Assembly: GCF_021341665.1 (NCBI RefSeq)
Contig: NZ_JAJTTH010000007.1
Span: 124,001-188,000, forward strand
DNA from: Pseudomonas sp. Au-Pse12
GTDB taxonomy: Bacteria > Pseudomonadota > Gammaproteobacteria > Pseudomonadales > Pseudomonadaceae
Direction: 5' to 3'
Length of the DNA stretch: 64,000 nucleotides
The notes beneath the pieces were generated by a model. It had not been told where the DNA came from, made no database searches, and was given only the letters and a program-made list of their open reading frames with translations. The translations under genes and the position numbers were made by a program. This document shows, piece after piece, positions 33,486 through 40,531 of the stretch. Position 1 is the stretch's first letter, and the number at the start of each line of letters is the position of its first letter.

Positions 33486-34171
33486 CAGGTAAAGAATTAG
33501 GCGCCGCTATCGAGTCCGCTCGTCGCGCCAAAAATGTGTCAAAAGTGGAGCTCGCCAAACGATTTGGCGTGAAGCCTCCGTCTGTCCAGGGATGGGTGAA
33601 AGAGGGGCGTATCGATAAGGGAAAGCTGATGCAGCTGATCGATTACTTTTCCGATGCCGTCCCGCTAGAGCACTGGGGCCTGGGGAACTGGATGGTCGAT
33701 AGTGGGGCGCTCACTGCGAGCAGCGACCAGAATATGCCGTCGGTACTGACCATACGGCACCTGGATGTAGCTGCATCGATGGGGCCAGGAAAACAGCCAC
33801 CGGAACACTTCGACACGGTTCGAAGTATCACAATCCACCTGGACTGGCTTCGCGGCCAGGGTCTGAGCTACTCGAGTATTGAGAACCTAGCGATCATCAC
33901 CGGCGATGGCGATAGCATGGCTGGCACATTCAACAATGGCGACTCACTCCTGGTCGACCGGGGAATCACCGAGATTCGCACCGATGCCATCTACGTTTTT
34001 ACAATGGACGGTGACCTGTTCATAAAACGGCTACAGCGCATGACAGACGGCGCACTCAGGATGATTTCCGACAACCCCGTCTATCCGCCCATCATTATCG
34101 AAGGTGAACGCCTGGAGCGTGTGCATATTCAGGCGCGGGTGCTTTCTGCATGGAACGTGAGGAAGTTCTGA
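33479..34171 (+). CDS. CI-like S24 repressor
   Basis: A 230-residue repressor. Residues ~5-55 form a helix-turn-helix (VELAKRFGVKPPSVQGWVKE). Residues ~90-220 are a LexA-like S24 domain with the Ser146 (TGDGDSMAG) and Lys183 (LFIKRLQR) dyad. The linker contains no Ala-Gly or Cys-Gly pair; LDVAASMGPG is the nearest. RecA-stimulated self-cleavage is therefore uncertain. The ATG lies at the edge of an operator, suggesting autoregulation. It is coupled to the next gene by ATGA. Confidence 0.92.
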   Translation: MLTGKELGAAIESARRAKNVSKVELAKRFGVKPPSVQGWVKEGRIDKGKLMQLIDYFSDAVPLEHWGLGNWMVDSGALTASSDQNMPSVLTIRHLDVAASMGPGKQPPEHFDTVRSITIHLDWLRGQGLSYSSIENLAIITGDGDSMAGTFNNGDSLLVDRGITEIRTDAIYVFTMDGDLFIKRLQRMTDGALRMISDNPVYPPIIIEGERLERVHIQARVLSAWNVRKF

Positions 34172-34644
34172 TGGGCGTATTTTCGAGATGGTTTGACCGT
34201 TGGGCTCTTCGAACCCAGAAGCGAGAAATGCAAAGCTTTGTTGATCAGTTGGCCGCTATGGATGGTGCCGAGATTGGCCTGCTTCTAGCGGTAGCAACTC
34301 ACATGCGAAACACCCTGGAAGACGAAGGCAAGATGCTGATGGACCCTATTGTTACCGTCCCCATCGATCCAACGCCGATTTTGATTTTGCGCGGAATGAT
34401 CTCCGAATATCAGAAATCCCGCTCTATGAGTGATGCAGCTGCAGCAATGGTTTGGTTGCACACCATGCGCGTCGGAGCGAGACATGAACTTAGGGGAACG
34501 GCCAGAGTCATGTGGCGAGAACTTTCTAGGGGAATGCCGCATGTAGCAGGAGCGTCAGTTGATGTTTACCGCGTTACAGGGCAATTTCCCCGTACTTATG
34601 GATACGAAGAATTCCCCAAAGGACTGACGCCGGAGCCTGTCTGA
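34171..34644 (+). CDS. Protein co-transcribed with CI (unknown)
   Basis: A 157-residue helical protein starting MGVFSRWFDRWALRTQKREM. Its ATG overlaps the cI stop (ATGA), so it is translated with the repressor and is expected in lysogens. Segments: EIGLLLAVATHMRNTLEDEG and SDAAAAMVWLHTMRVGARHE. No signal peptide or known domain. Lysogenic conversion or superinfection exclusion are possible roles, unproven. Confidence 0.7.
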   Translation: MGVFSRWFDRWALRTQKREMQSFVDQLAAMDGAEIGLLLAVATHMRNTLEDEGKMLMDPIVTVPIDPTPILILRGMISEYQKSRSMSDAAAAMVWLHTMRVGARHELRGTARVMWRELSRGMPHVAGASVDVYRVTGQFPRTYGYEEFPKGLTPEPV

Positions 34645-34646
34645 GC

Positions 34647-34865
34647 ATGAAACAGCCACCCAGCGGCTTCTGTACCAAGTGCAGGCAATACACGTTCAGT
34701 CCTGCCCAGTATGGGCTGCACTGCTGGAGGGTCTACGATCGAAAGCGATGCCAGGGCACCATCAGTAGCGCCTTGAACGAAGATGACTGGTCACTCTGTC
34801 CGGGCTGTTCCGGCAAAGGCTGCGAAGCGTGCGAGCAGTCTGGTTGGCTCCTCACCCGTAAGTGA
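34647..34865 (+). CDS. Small zinc-ribbon-like protein
   Basis: A 72-residue protein with paired cysteines: Cys9/Cys12 (CTKC), Cys26, Cys35 and the C-terminal CPGCSGKGCEACEQSG, a DnaJ-like CxxC-G-x-C repeat. Likely binds zinc. Third gene of the cI operon, two bases after the previous stop. Function unknown. Confidence 0.7.
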   Translation: MKQPPSGFCTKCRQYTFSPAQYGLHCWRVYDRKRCQGTISSALNEDDWSLCPGCSGKGCEACEQSGWLLTRK

Positions 34866-35054
34866 AAGCAGCGCAACCGCCAGATCCTGCGGCTTTCCAA
34901 CCAGAAGTTTGAAGCCCTCAGCAGTGATCTGGAAGTTACAGCGCACCTCGCCTACCAGTGACAGCACAAACAACCCATCATCAGAAAGCGCCATCTGCAC
35001 GGCAGCTTGCTCCCACCCCATCATGAACCCATCATCTCGAATCCTCTTCACCAC
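34791..35054 (-). CDS. Possible small opposite-strand gene (unknown)
   Basis: An 87-residue frame starting GTG at 35054 with AGGAGG about five bases upstream, an unusually good ribosome site. The product (MVKRIRDDGFMMGWEQAAVQ, LFVLSLVGEVRCNFQITAEG) has a plausible mixed composition. It overlaps the zinc-ribbon gene tail-to-tail by 75 bases. It could be the first gene transcribed leftward from near OL; coding status is uncertain. Confidence 0.5.
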   Translation of the reverse strand: MVKRIRDDGFMMGWEQAAVQMALSDDGLFVLSLVGEVRCNFQITAEGFKLLVGKPQDLAVALLSLTGEEPTRLLARFAAFAGTARTE

Positions 35055-35095
35055 AGCCTCCTGATCGCTTTCTCTGAGCCGATCCTACGCCACAC

Positions 35096-35121
35096 AGCCC
35101 GCAACTGAGCGGGCTTTTTTT
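35096..35121 (+). terminator. Terminator of the cI operon
   Basis: AGCCCGC (35096-35102) pairs with GCGGGCT (35109-35115), followed by seven Ts. It ends rightward transcription from cI before the OL-like operators begin. Confidence 0.88.
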
Positions 35122-35138
35122 CGTCTCCAGCAAAATAA

Positions 35139-35177
35139 TTAGGCAATGACTATTGCCATAAATTAGGCATTGGCTTA
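35139..35177. promoter_or_regulatory. Left-type operator region (two repressor sites) of the early operon
   Basis: TTAGGCAATGACTAT (35139-35153) and TTAGGCATTGGCTTA (35163-35177) repeat the sequence of the three cI-cro sites, 24 bases apart. They lie just after the cI operon terminator and before the plus-strand early genes, in AT-rich DNA suitable for a promoter. This is the expected OL/PL of a lambda-like switch, 1.7 kb from OR, so looping between CI oligomers is possible. Confidence 0.72.
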
Positions 35178-35245
35178 TTTTTGCCTCACCAACGCAACAC
35201 AGAACCCGGCGAAAGCCACCGCTCTTTAGCTCCACCGCATCACCT

Positions 35246-35484
35246 TTGCCGGATCACCACCGGCGGCAACAAGGCAGCGATGAACCGGCCTCAACGGTTC
35301 AGAGGGTTGGCAACTGACCCGGGCGTGCAGCGTAAAGCGCCAGAAGCAGTTATCCAGCGGGAGAACAAGCCGAAAGGCCCGCGGCTGGAGGAACAACACG
35401 AAGAAGGCCGGCGAGAACGTAGCCAGTAGCTGATCGCCGGCCGGCAAGGAGTTTTCACTGATGCACCTGGTTACCCGGGTGCAT
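35246..35484 (+). other. Hairpin-rich early leader, first part
   Basis: Three hairpins: TTGCCG/CGGCAA (35246-35269), GGCCGGCGA/TCGCCGGCC (35406-35442, 9-bp stem) and ATGCACC/GGGTGCAT (35461-35484). None has a T-run, so they are not simple terminators. They lie in the transcript expected from the OL-side promoter, before the first clear gene at 35510. Antitermination elements (put/nut-like) are one possibility. Confidence 0.45.
35280..35429 (+). CDS. Possible 49-residue ORF in the early leader
   Basis: ATG at 35280 after AAGGCAGCG gives a very basic, polar peptide (MNRPQRFRGLATDPGVQRKA) ending at 35429 within a hairpin. It could be a real small protein such as an arginine-rich RNA binder of the N type, but there is no homology evidence and the composition may be chance. 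Confidence 0.3.
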   Translation: MNRPQRFRGLATDPGVQRKAPEAVIQRENKPKGPRLEEQHEEGRRERSQ

Positions 35485-35509
35485 TGGGAAAACAACCGGA
35501 GCAACAGCC

Positions 35510-35677
35510 ATGACTCAACAACAACTTGAATGGGCTCTGCAACACGACTGGGCACTGATGGGCTGCATGGACGCTGAGGGCAATCTCGGCGTCGATGTTC
35601 GAAGCGATGACCCAGTGTGGACGGAGCCAAAAAGGTTTTACGACTTCCAGGCCCTGTGCGCTTGGGCTGGTTATTAA
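35510..35677 (+). CDS. Small early protein (55 residues, unknown)
   Basis: ATG at 35510 preceded by CGGAGCAACAGCC. The product MTQQQLEWALQHDWALMGCM continues with DAEGNLGVDVRSDDPVWTEP and ends RFYDFQALCAWAGY. It is acidic and Trp-rich. Good ribosome site and composition suggest a real gene, the first of the early operon after the structured leader. Confidence 0.6.
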   Translation: MTQQQLEWALQHDWALMGCMDAEGNLGVDVRSDDPVWTEPKRFYDFQALCAWAGY

Positions 35678-35687
35678 GTGCATCACC

Positions 35688-35895
35688 TCTGCCCATTCCA
35701 GCGAGTGGGCAGACGGATGCGGAAGCCAACCCCGCGCATGCGGGACACCTGCATCAACCTGGTAGCCGGCGCCGAGCGGTGAAATACCGACTGATTCGAT
35801 TGTGTATCACGCGCCGGCTACCTCCCTTTCCCCGAATCCACCCGAATGCACTCACCCCCGCGCCCATCGGCAACCGGCGGGAGGCCTGAGTGCAT
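35688..35895 (+). ncRNA. Candidate structured RNA: four consecutive hairpins, no ORF
   Basis: Stems in order: TCTGCCCA/TGGGCAGA (35688-35695 with 35706-35713, 8 bp), CCCGC/GCGGG (35731-35744), GGTAGCCGGCGC/GCGCCGGCTACC (35761-35772 with 35811-35822, 12 bp perfect) and ATGCACTCA/TGAGTGCAT (35846-35854 with 35887-35895, 9 bp). The interval carries no gene with a ribosome site. Dense pairing between two early genes suggests a functional RNA or a regulated leader. No known class was recognised. Confidence 0.45.
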
Positions 35896-35935
35896 CCGGC
35901 TGTATTTGAAGCACCCACGTGACTGGAGGCCCGCC

Positions 35936-36178
35936 ATGTTCAACAAGAATGCGAAAAACCTGTTCGTCGAACAGCTACGCAAAGTGCTGGAAATGCCCGC
36001 CAACGACCTGGCGGGCACTGAGTCGGAACTCTGCTATGCCGCCGGCATGGTCAGCTACGCCCTGCTTTGCGGCGATATCACCCACTCCGAGGCGACCCTG
36101 ATGCATAGCCGCATCAGTTCGGTCCGCAGCAACTGCGTGGCCAGGCTCTGTCGGGATCAGCGGATGGCCGCGGCATGA
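35936..36178 (+). CDS. Small early protein (80 residues, unknown)
   Basis: Starts MFNKNAKNLFVEQLRKVLEM with GGAGG at ideal distance. Helical, with ELCYAAGMVSYALLCGDITH and SRISSVRSNCVARLCRDQRM. The longer open frame upstream lacks a ribosome site. Its stop overlaps the next start (ATGA). Confidence 0.65.
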   Translation: MFNKNAKNLFVEQLRKVLEMPANDLAGTESELCYAAGMVSYALLCGDITHSEATLMHSRISSVRSNCVARLCRDQRMAAA

Positions 36179-36312
36179 GCGCCTACGACATGTGGCTGGA
36201 TCCACCAGACGAAACGGACGAGCCAGAAGAACCCGAAAACGAACTGGTCCTGCTGGGCGACTACGGCTCAGATGAACGCCAGATCATGCTGGAGCGCCGC
36301 TATGACCGGTAA
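36175..36312 (+). CDS. Very acidic 45-residue early protein
   Basis: ATG at 36175 overlaps the previous stop. The product MSAYDMWLDPPDETDEPEEP continues ENELVLLGDYGSDERQIMLE. Strong acidity over a short chain could suit a nucleic-acid mimic, but this is speculation. Its end overlaps the next start by 11 bases. Confidence 0.55.
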   Translation: MSAYDMWLDPPDETDEPEEPENELVLLGDYGSDERQIMLERRYDR

Positions 36313-36451
36313 CTGCGTGGCGATCATCGCCGCCAATCGCAAAGCAATCATCAAGGCCCTGCAATCGCGGGGCTTTTCTTTGGTCGCCGATCTGCCTCGG
36401 CCGCTGCGTGTGGACATTCGCCGCGGCATGTTGATCGCGAGGATGCAATGA
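36302..36451 (+). CDS. Basic 49-residue early protein
   Basis: ATG at 36302, overlapping the previous gene by 11 bases. Product MTGNCVAIIAANRKAIIKAL then QSRGFSLVADLPRPLRVDIR. Basic and mostly helical. Its stop overlaps the next ATG by 4 bases. No family recognised; support comes from the tight overlap chain. Confidence 0.5.
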   Translation: MTGNCVAIIAANRKAIIKALQSRGFSLVADLPRPLRVDIRRGMLIARMQ

Positions 36452-36624
36452 GCGGTGAAGGCGCCAAGAAGCGCCAGCAAGCCGCCGCCAAGCGCTGTGC
36501 GCGCCTTCGGCAACAGGGGTTGACCCTGGGCCAGATCGCCGACGTAACCGGCGTGGACCGGGAGAAGGTCGCGGCGCGAATCACGCTTGGCGAGCGACTG
36601 CTCAGCCTTGAGGTGGAAACGTGA
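36448..36624 (+). CDS. 58-residue helix-turn-helix-like early protein
   Basis: ATG at 36448 (ATGA overlap). Product MSGEGAKKRQQAAAKRCARL then GLTLGQIADVTGVDREKVAA, a good helix-turn-helix pattern. Probably a small DNA-binding regulator. Its stop overlaps the next GTG. Confidence 0.6.
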   Translation: MSGEGAKKRQQAAAKRCARLRQQGLTLGQIADVTGVDREKVAARITLGERLLSLEVET

Positions 36625-36737
36625 GCGCCCGCCAGCGCGCCCGCCGCCTGCTGATCTGGCGCGGCGCCCTCCCCGCCCTACTCCTTTTCTCTCTCCTGAT
36701 GCTCGCCGGTGCCCTGGCCGATCGCATCACGCAATAG
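36621..36737 (+). CDS. 38-residue single-span membrane peptide
   Basis: GTG at 36621 overlapping the previous stop (GTGA). Product VSARQRARRLLIWRGALPAL then LLFSLLMLAGALADRITQ: a basic N-terminus followed by one hydrophobic helix. Small membrane peptides are common in early phage regions; function unknown. Confidence 0.5.
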   Translation: MSARQRARRLLIWRGALPALLLFSLLMLAGALADRITQ

Positions 36738-36747
36738 GACCTCCTCC

Positions 36748-37266
36748 ATGAACATCGACTCTCGGGCCAGCAGCCCCGGGCGCCTTGTTGCGCCTGCCCC
36801 GCTACCGCATGTCAGCCGGCGCGCATTGAAGCGCGTAAAGAACCCGCTCCCGGTGCCCACCAGCTGCCGCTACTGCGCCGGCCATGTCGAGCTGATCAAC
36901 AACAGCAGGATCTACGGCAGAGAGTTCGGCGAGTGGCCGTATGCCTACCGCTGCGAAGACTGCGGCGCCTGCGTGGGCCTGCACCCCTCCACCGATATTC
37001 CCCTGGGCACCCTGGCCACCGCGCAGCTGCGCAAGGACCGGAACCTGAGCAAAGACATGTTCCACAAAGTCAAGGAGCGGCGCGGGTTCACCCGGTCGCT
37101 CGCCTATGAGTGGCTGGCCGGAAAAATGGGCATTCCTGTCGGGCAATGCCACTTCGGTTGGTTCGACCAAGACGAATGCGCGCTGGCCATGGGGCACTGC
37201 GTCGAGGACCTGACGACCAGCACCAGCATGGGCAAGGCCTTTTCCAGGGCGAGGGCGAAAGCATGA
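36748..37266 (+). CDS. DUF3268-like zinc-finger-containing protein
   Basis: A 172-residue protein starting MNIDSRASSPGRLVAPAPLP. It contains TSCRYCAGHVELINNSRIYG and CEDCGACVGLHPSTDIPLGT, matching the DUF3268 zinc-finger family (two Cys pairs then VG-HP-T-PLGTLA). A C-terminal helical part follows. Function unknown; often beside phage recombination genes. Its stop overlaps the next start. Confidence 0.75.
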   Translation: MNIDSRASSPGRLVAPAPLPHVSRRALKRVKNPLPVPTSCRYCAGHVELINNSRIYGREFGEWPYAYRCEDCGACVGLHPSTDIPLGTLATAQLRKDRNLSKDMFHKVKERRGFTRSLAYEWLAGKMGIPVGQCHFGWFDQDECALAMGHCVEDLTTSTSMGKAFSRARAKA

Positions 37267-38069
37267 ACCCGCCAATCAAGGTTCGGGCCTCTTCCTGGGG
37301 CTCGCTGTTCAATTGCGGTTATGCCTGGGAATACACGCACATCCTCGGGCACCGGTCCCCCAGCAGCCCCCGGGCCCAGCTGGGCACCGCCATTCACGCC
37401 AGTACCGCCGCATTCGATGCGGCGCGGATCAACGGCAGCAACCTGTCGGCCTTCGATACCGCCGAGCTGTTGCTGCACACGCTGCGTAATCCTGAACACG
37501 ACGTCGACTGGCGCGGATCCGATATCACCCTAGCCCAGGCCGAAGCCACGGGCCTGCAGCTGCACACGCGCTACTGCAACGAGATCAGCCCCCGCTATGA
37601 GTTCCAGGCCGTGGAGCTGACCACCAAGCCGTTGGAGATTGATTGCGGCGGTGGCGTGATCATCCAACTGACGGGCCAGCTCGACCGGGCACGGATCTGC
37701 AAGACGGGCAACGGTGTGGGCATCGCCGACGTGAAGACCGGCGGCGCCGCGGTCAGCCAGGGGGTCGCGAAGACCAAGGGCCATGCCCCGCAGATCGGCA
37801 CCTACGAAATCCTCTACGAGCACACCACGGGCGAGCCCATCACCGCCCCGGCCCACATCATCGGGTTGAAGACGAAGGGCAAGCCAGAAACCGGCATCGG
37901 CGAAATCATCGGCGCCAAGCAAATGATGGTCGGCACCGAGGAATTCCCCGGGCTGATCCAGATCGGCGCCGAAATGCTCCGCACCGGCCTGTTCCCCCCT
38001 AACCCCCAGAGTTTCACCTGCTCGGCGAAGTACTGCCCGCGCTGGTCCACCTGCCCCTACCACGAGTAA
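37263..38069 (+). CDS. PD-(D/E)XK exonuclease, RecB/Cas4-like, with cysteine cluster
   Basis: A 268-residue nuclease starting MNPPIKVRASSWGSLFNCGY (ATGA overlap with previous gene). The PD-(D/E)XK core is visible in GIADVKTGGAAV (Asp, Lys). An N-terminal Cys (FNCGYAWEY) and three late Cys (CSAKYCPRWSTCPYHE) form a Cas4/AddB-type iron-sulphur cluster set. It probably resects DNA ends to supply single strands to the RecT-like protein two genes downstream. Confidence 0.82.
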   Translation: MNPPIKVRASSWGSLFNCGYAWEYTHILGHRSPSSPRAQLGTAIHASTAAFDAARINGSNLSAFDTAELLLHTLRNPEHDVDWRGSDITLAQAEATGLQLHTRYCNEISPRYEFQAVELTTKPLEIDCGGGVIIQLTGQLDRARICKTGNGVGIADVKTGGAAVSQGVAKTKGHAPQIGTYEILYEHTTGEPITAPAHIIGLKTKGKPETGIGEIIGAKQMMVGTEEFPGLIQIGAEMLRTGLFPPNPQSFTCSAKYCPRWSTCPYHE

Positions 38070-38075
38070 CAGCCC

Positions 38076-38285
38076 ATGAATGCCCAAGACTTCTACGTGC
38101 GCCTCATTGATCCAACCGGAAAACATCGAACGGTCATCAACCACCACCGCGTTTGGGACCGCGAGCGGTTCTACCAGGCCCAGGTCAAGCTGTACGAAGA
38201 CCCGAAGAAAAAGATCGAAGACCGCCGCCTGGTCCAGACAGCCACAGAAAACGACTACAACGAAGCCCGGAGGGCAAAGCCATGA
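38076..38285 (+). CDS. Small protein in the recombination operon (unknown)
   Basis: A 69-residue, charged protein starting MNAQDFYVRLIDPTGKHRTV. Lies between exonuclease and RecT-like genes; its stop overlaps the latter's start by 4 bases. No domain recognised. Confidence 0.65.
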   Translation: MNAQDFYVRLIDPTGKHRTVINHHRVWDRERFYQAQVKLYEDPKKKIEDRRLVQTATENDYNEARRAKP

Positions 38286-39232
38286 CTCAGCCCACCACCC
38301 TGGCGCAGATGCAGACCAGCGCTGTAGCCAAGCCCAAAGCCGACATGCCAATGAGTTTCCTAACCAGCGGCGGGTTCGATCAGTTGCTGCGTGTCTCCAA
38401 CATGCTCAGCAGCTCCACCATGGTGCCGGTGGCATACCGCGCGTACAAAGAAATCAAGCAAGGTGGCCAGGTCACCAGCTACGAGAAGAACTCGGCCGGG
38501 ATTGCGAACTGCGCTGTAGCGCTGAACATGGCCCAGCGTATGAACGCTGACCCGCTGATGATCATGCAGAACCTGCACATCATCGAGGGGCGCCCGAGCT
38601 GGTCCAGCGCATTCATCATCGCGTCGATCAACAGCTGCGGCCGGTACTCATCACTGCGTTTCGTGCTCAGCGAGCCAGGCGAAGCAATCGAAGTGCCGTA
38701 CAAAGTCACCGAATGGGTTCCAGGCAACAACGGCAAGAATCGGCCCCAAGAGGTCACGAAGACGATCAAAGTTCGTCACCAGACCTGTATGGCCTGGGCC
38801 ATTGAGAAAGAGACAGGCGAGCGCCTAGAGTCTCCGGTCGTGTCTATCCAGATGGCCCTAGATGAGGGGTGGCTGACGAAGAAAGGTAGCAAGTGGCAGA
38901 CCATTCCCGAGCTGATGTTGCGCTATCGCTGCGCGAGCTTCTTCGGCCGTCTGTACGCGCCTGAACTGCTGATGGGTCTGCAAAGCGCCGAGGAGGTGCA
39001 CGACTTCATCGACGCTAAACCTGATGGCTCGGGCAACTTCACTGTGAGCCTGGACGACCTACAGAACCAGGCAGCTCCGCCAATCCCTGATCAGGATGAC
39101 GATGAAGTGGCTGACGCCGAAATCGTTCCGGATGCCCGGGAAGCTGAAACGAAACCAGCCGAAACCGCAACGGACCCGGCTGAATCCGCAACAGCTGATG
39201 CAGATCTGCCCGACGATCTGGCATTCGAGTAA
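38282..39232 (+). CDS. RecT-like single-strand annealing protein
   Basis: A 316-residue protein. The core NCAVALNMAQRMNADPLMIM, GRPSWSSAFIIASINSCGRY and WQTIPELMLRYRCASFFGRL matches the phage RecT-type annealing family. The C-terminal 60 residues are acidic and disordered (DQDDDEVADAEIVPDAREAE), a common SSB-like tail. It pairs complementary strands exposed by the neighbouring nuclease. ATG 38282 overlaps the previous stop. Confidence 0.82.
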   Translation: MTQPTTLAQMQTSAVAKPKADMPMSFLTSGGFDQLLRVSNMLSSSTMVPVAYRAYKEIKQGGQVTSYEKNSAGIANCAVALNMAQRMNADPLMIMQNLHIIEGRPSWSSAFIIASINSCGRYSSLRFVLSEPGEAIEVPYKVTEWVPGNNGKNRPQEVTKTIKVRHQTCMAWAIEKETGERLESPVVSIQMALDEGWLTKKGSKWQTIPELMLRYRCASFFGRLYAPELLMGLQSAEEVHDFIDAKPDGSGNFTVSLDDLQNQAAPPIPDQDDDEVADAEIVPDAREAETKPAETATDPAESATADADLPDDLAFE

Positions 39233-39238
39233 CCCGCC

Positions 39239-39439
39239 ATGGCCGCTCAATCAGTCGTCGAGATCTACGACCGCATTGAGGAATTCACAACCCTACTCGC
39301 AGCCGCTGAGCTTCACGCCAGCGGCGCCTGGGAATTGGAATTCACCCAAGACATGCGGGCCAACTTCGCGCGCTACGGCGCCCACACCCACCTGAGCCCG
39401 GCGCAAAAGCTGACGCTTGAGCGCATCGCTAAATCCTGA
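39239..39439 (+). CDS. Small helical protein in the recombination operon
   Basis: A 66-residue protein starting MAAQSVVEIYDRIEEFTTLL. Soluble, helical. It lies 6 bases after the RecT-like gene and 12 before the FtsK-gamma gene. No family recognised. Confidence 0.65.
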   Translation: MAAQSVVEIYDRIEEFTTLLAAAELHASGAWELEFTQDMRANFARYGAHTHLSPAQKLTLERIAKS

Positions 39440-39451
39440 GGAAGTCCCCGA

Positions 39452-40525
39452 ATGAACATGGAACACAAGGCAATCATTGATCGCGCCAAGCTGGCAGGTG
39501 TTGAGCCGTCCTACCTGGCCCATGAACTGCTGGTGCATGACCTGGTAAATGCCGGCCTGTTTGAGCTGAAAAACCTGCACTCGCCATACGGCAAGTTGAA
39601 CGAAGGCCAGCAGCAGGAAGTCATCGACCGCCTGACCGAAGCGGCAGAGAAAGCAGCGCATAACGCGATCTCCATCATCAGCTCGCGCAACGTCTCGACA
39701 ATCGAAGTCACCATGAAAGAGGTCAAGTTCAACTCCAAGCAGCTGACCTTGACGTCGATTGTCGACGCCAAGGACCCAAACCGGCACGACCTGATCGACA
39801 GCGCAGGCCGCATTTGCCTGCTGGTTATGGCTCCCGACGATTATTCCGATGGCCTGGACTTCATCCAGCCCGACCGCGACCAGCGCGACCTGCCGCTGCA
39901 CAGCAGCGAGCTGACCGGCAGCCTGTTCGACCAGCGCCGGAACGACCCAGACGAGCCCGACGGCGAACATGAACCGGTATTTGTTGGCCATGACCAGGAC
40001 CCGCTGTACAGCGAGGCCGTGGCGTTCGTGCTGGATAGCCGGCGCCCCAGCATTTCAGCCGTCCAGCGCCACCTGAAAGTCGGCTACAACCGCGCTGCCC
40101 GCATGCTGGATTGGATGGAAGCCCAGGGCATCGTCTCGCCGGTGGACAGCAACGGCGGCCGCGAGGTGCTGGTACAGAGCCCGGCGCCTGCTGCAGATGC
40201 CACGGACATTGACCAGCCTGAACAGGTGGACCTGGAGCACGCCCCAGAGCAGCACGGCGAAGCCTTCGCCGAGCATGATCAGCAGTTCGGCAAGGAGTTC
40301 GGCGAGTTCAGCTATGAGGACGCCGCGCAGCTGGTGGTCCTGCACGCGCAAACGGTCGACGTCGCCTGGCTGCAGCGCCGACTCGCCATCGACAGCGACC
40401 AAGCCACCACCCTGCTGCTGCGCCTGGTTGATAACGAGGTGATCACCCTGGAAGCCGAGGGCGAAGCATCGATCGACAACACCTATACGGTCCTCGCCAA
40501 GCTCGAAGACCTCACCCTGGAGTAA
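39452..40525 (+). CDS. FtsK gamma (winged-helix) domain protein in the recombination operon
   Basis: A 357-residue protein. Residues ~190-245 are a clear FtsK gamma domain: DPLYSEAVAFVLDSRRPSIS then VQRHLKVGYNRAARMLDWME. In FtsK this domain reads KOPS DNA motifs and activates XerD. A second winged-helix-like stretch occurs near the end (DVAWLQRRLAIDSDQATTLL). The N-terminal ~150 residues form another, unrecognised domain. There is no RecA-type motor, so it cannot translocate DNA by itself. Likely a sequence-specific DNA binder used in phage recombination or in reading host chromosome polarity. Confidence 0.78.
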   Translation: MNMEHKAIIDRAKLAGVEPSYLAHELLVHDLVNAGLFELKNLHSPYGKLNEGQQQEVIDRLTEAAEKAAHNAISIISSRNVSTIEVTMKEVKFNSKQLTLTSIVDAKDPNRHDLIDSAGRICLLVMAPDDYSDGLDFIQPDRDQRDLPLHSSELTGSLFDQRRNDPDEPDGEHEPVFVGHDQDPLYSEAVAFVLDSRRPSISAVQRHLKVGYNRAARMLDWMEAQGIVSPVDSNGGREVLVQSPAPAADATDIDQPEQVDLEHAPEQHGEAFAEHDQQFGKEFGEFSYEDAAQLVVLHAQTVDVAWLQRRLAIDSDQATTLLLRLVDNEVITLEAEGEASIDNTYTVLAKLEDLTLE

Positions 40526-40531
40526 GCCGCC

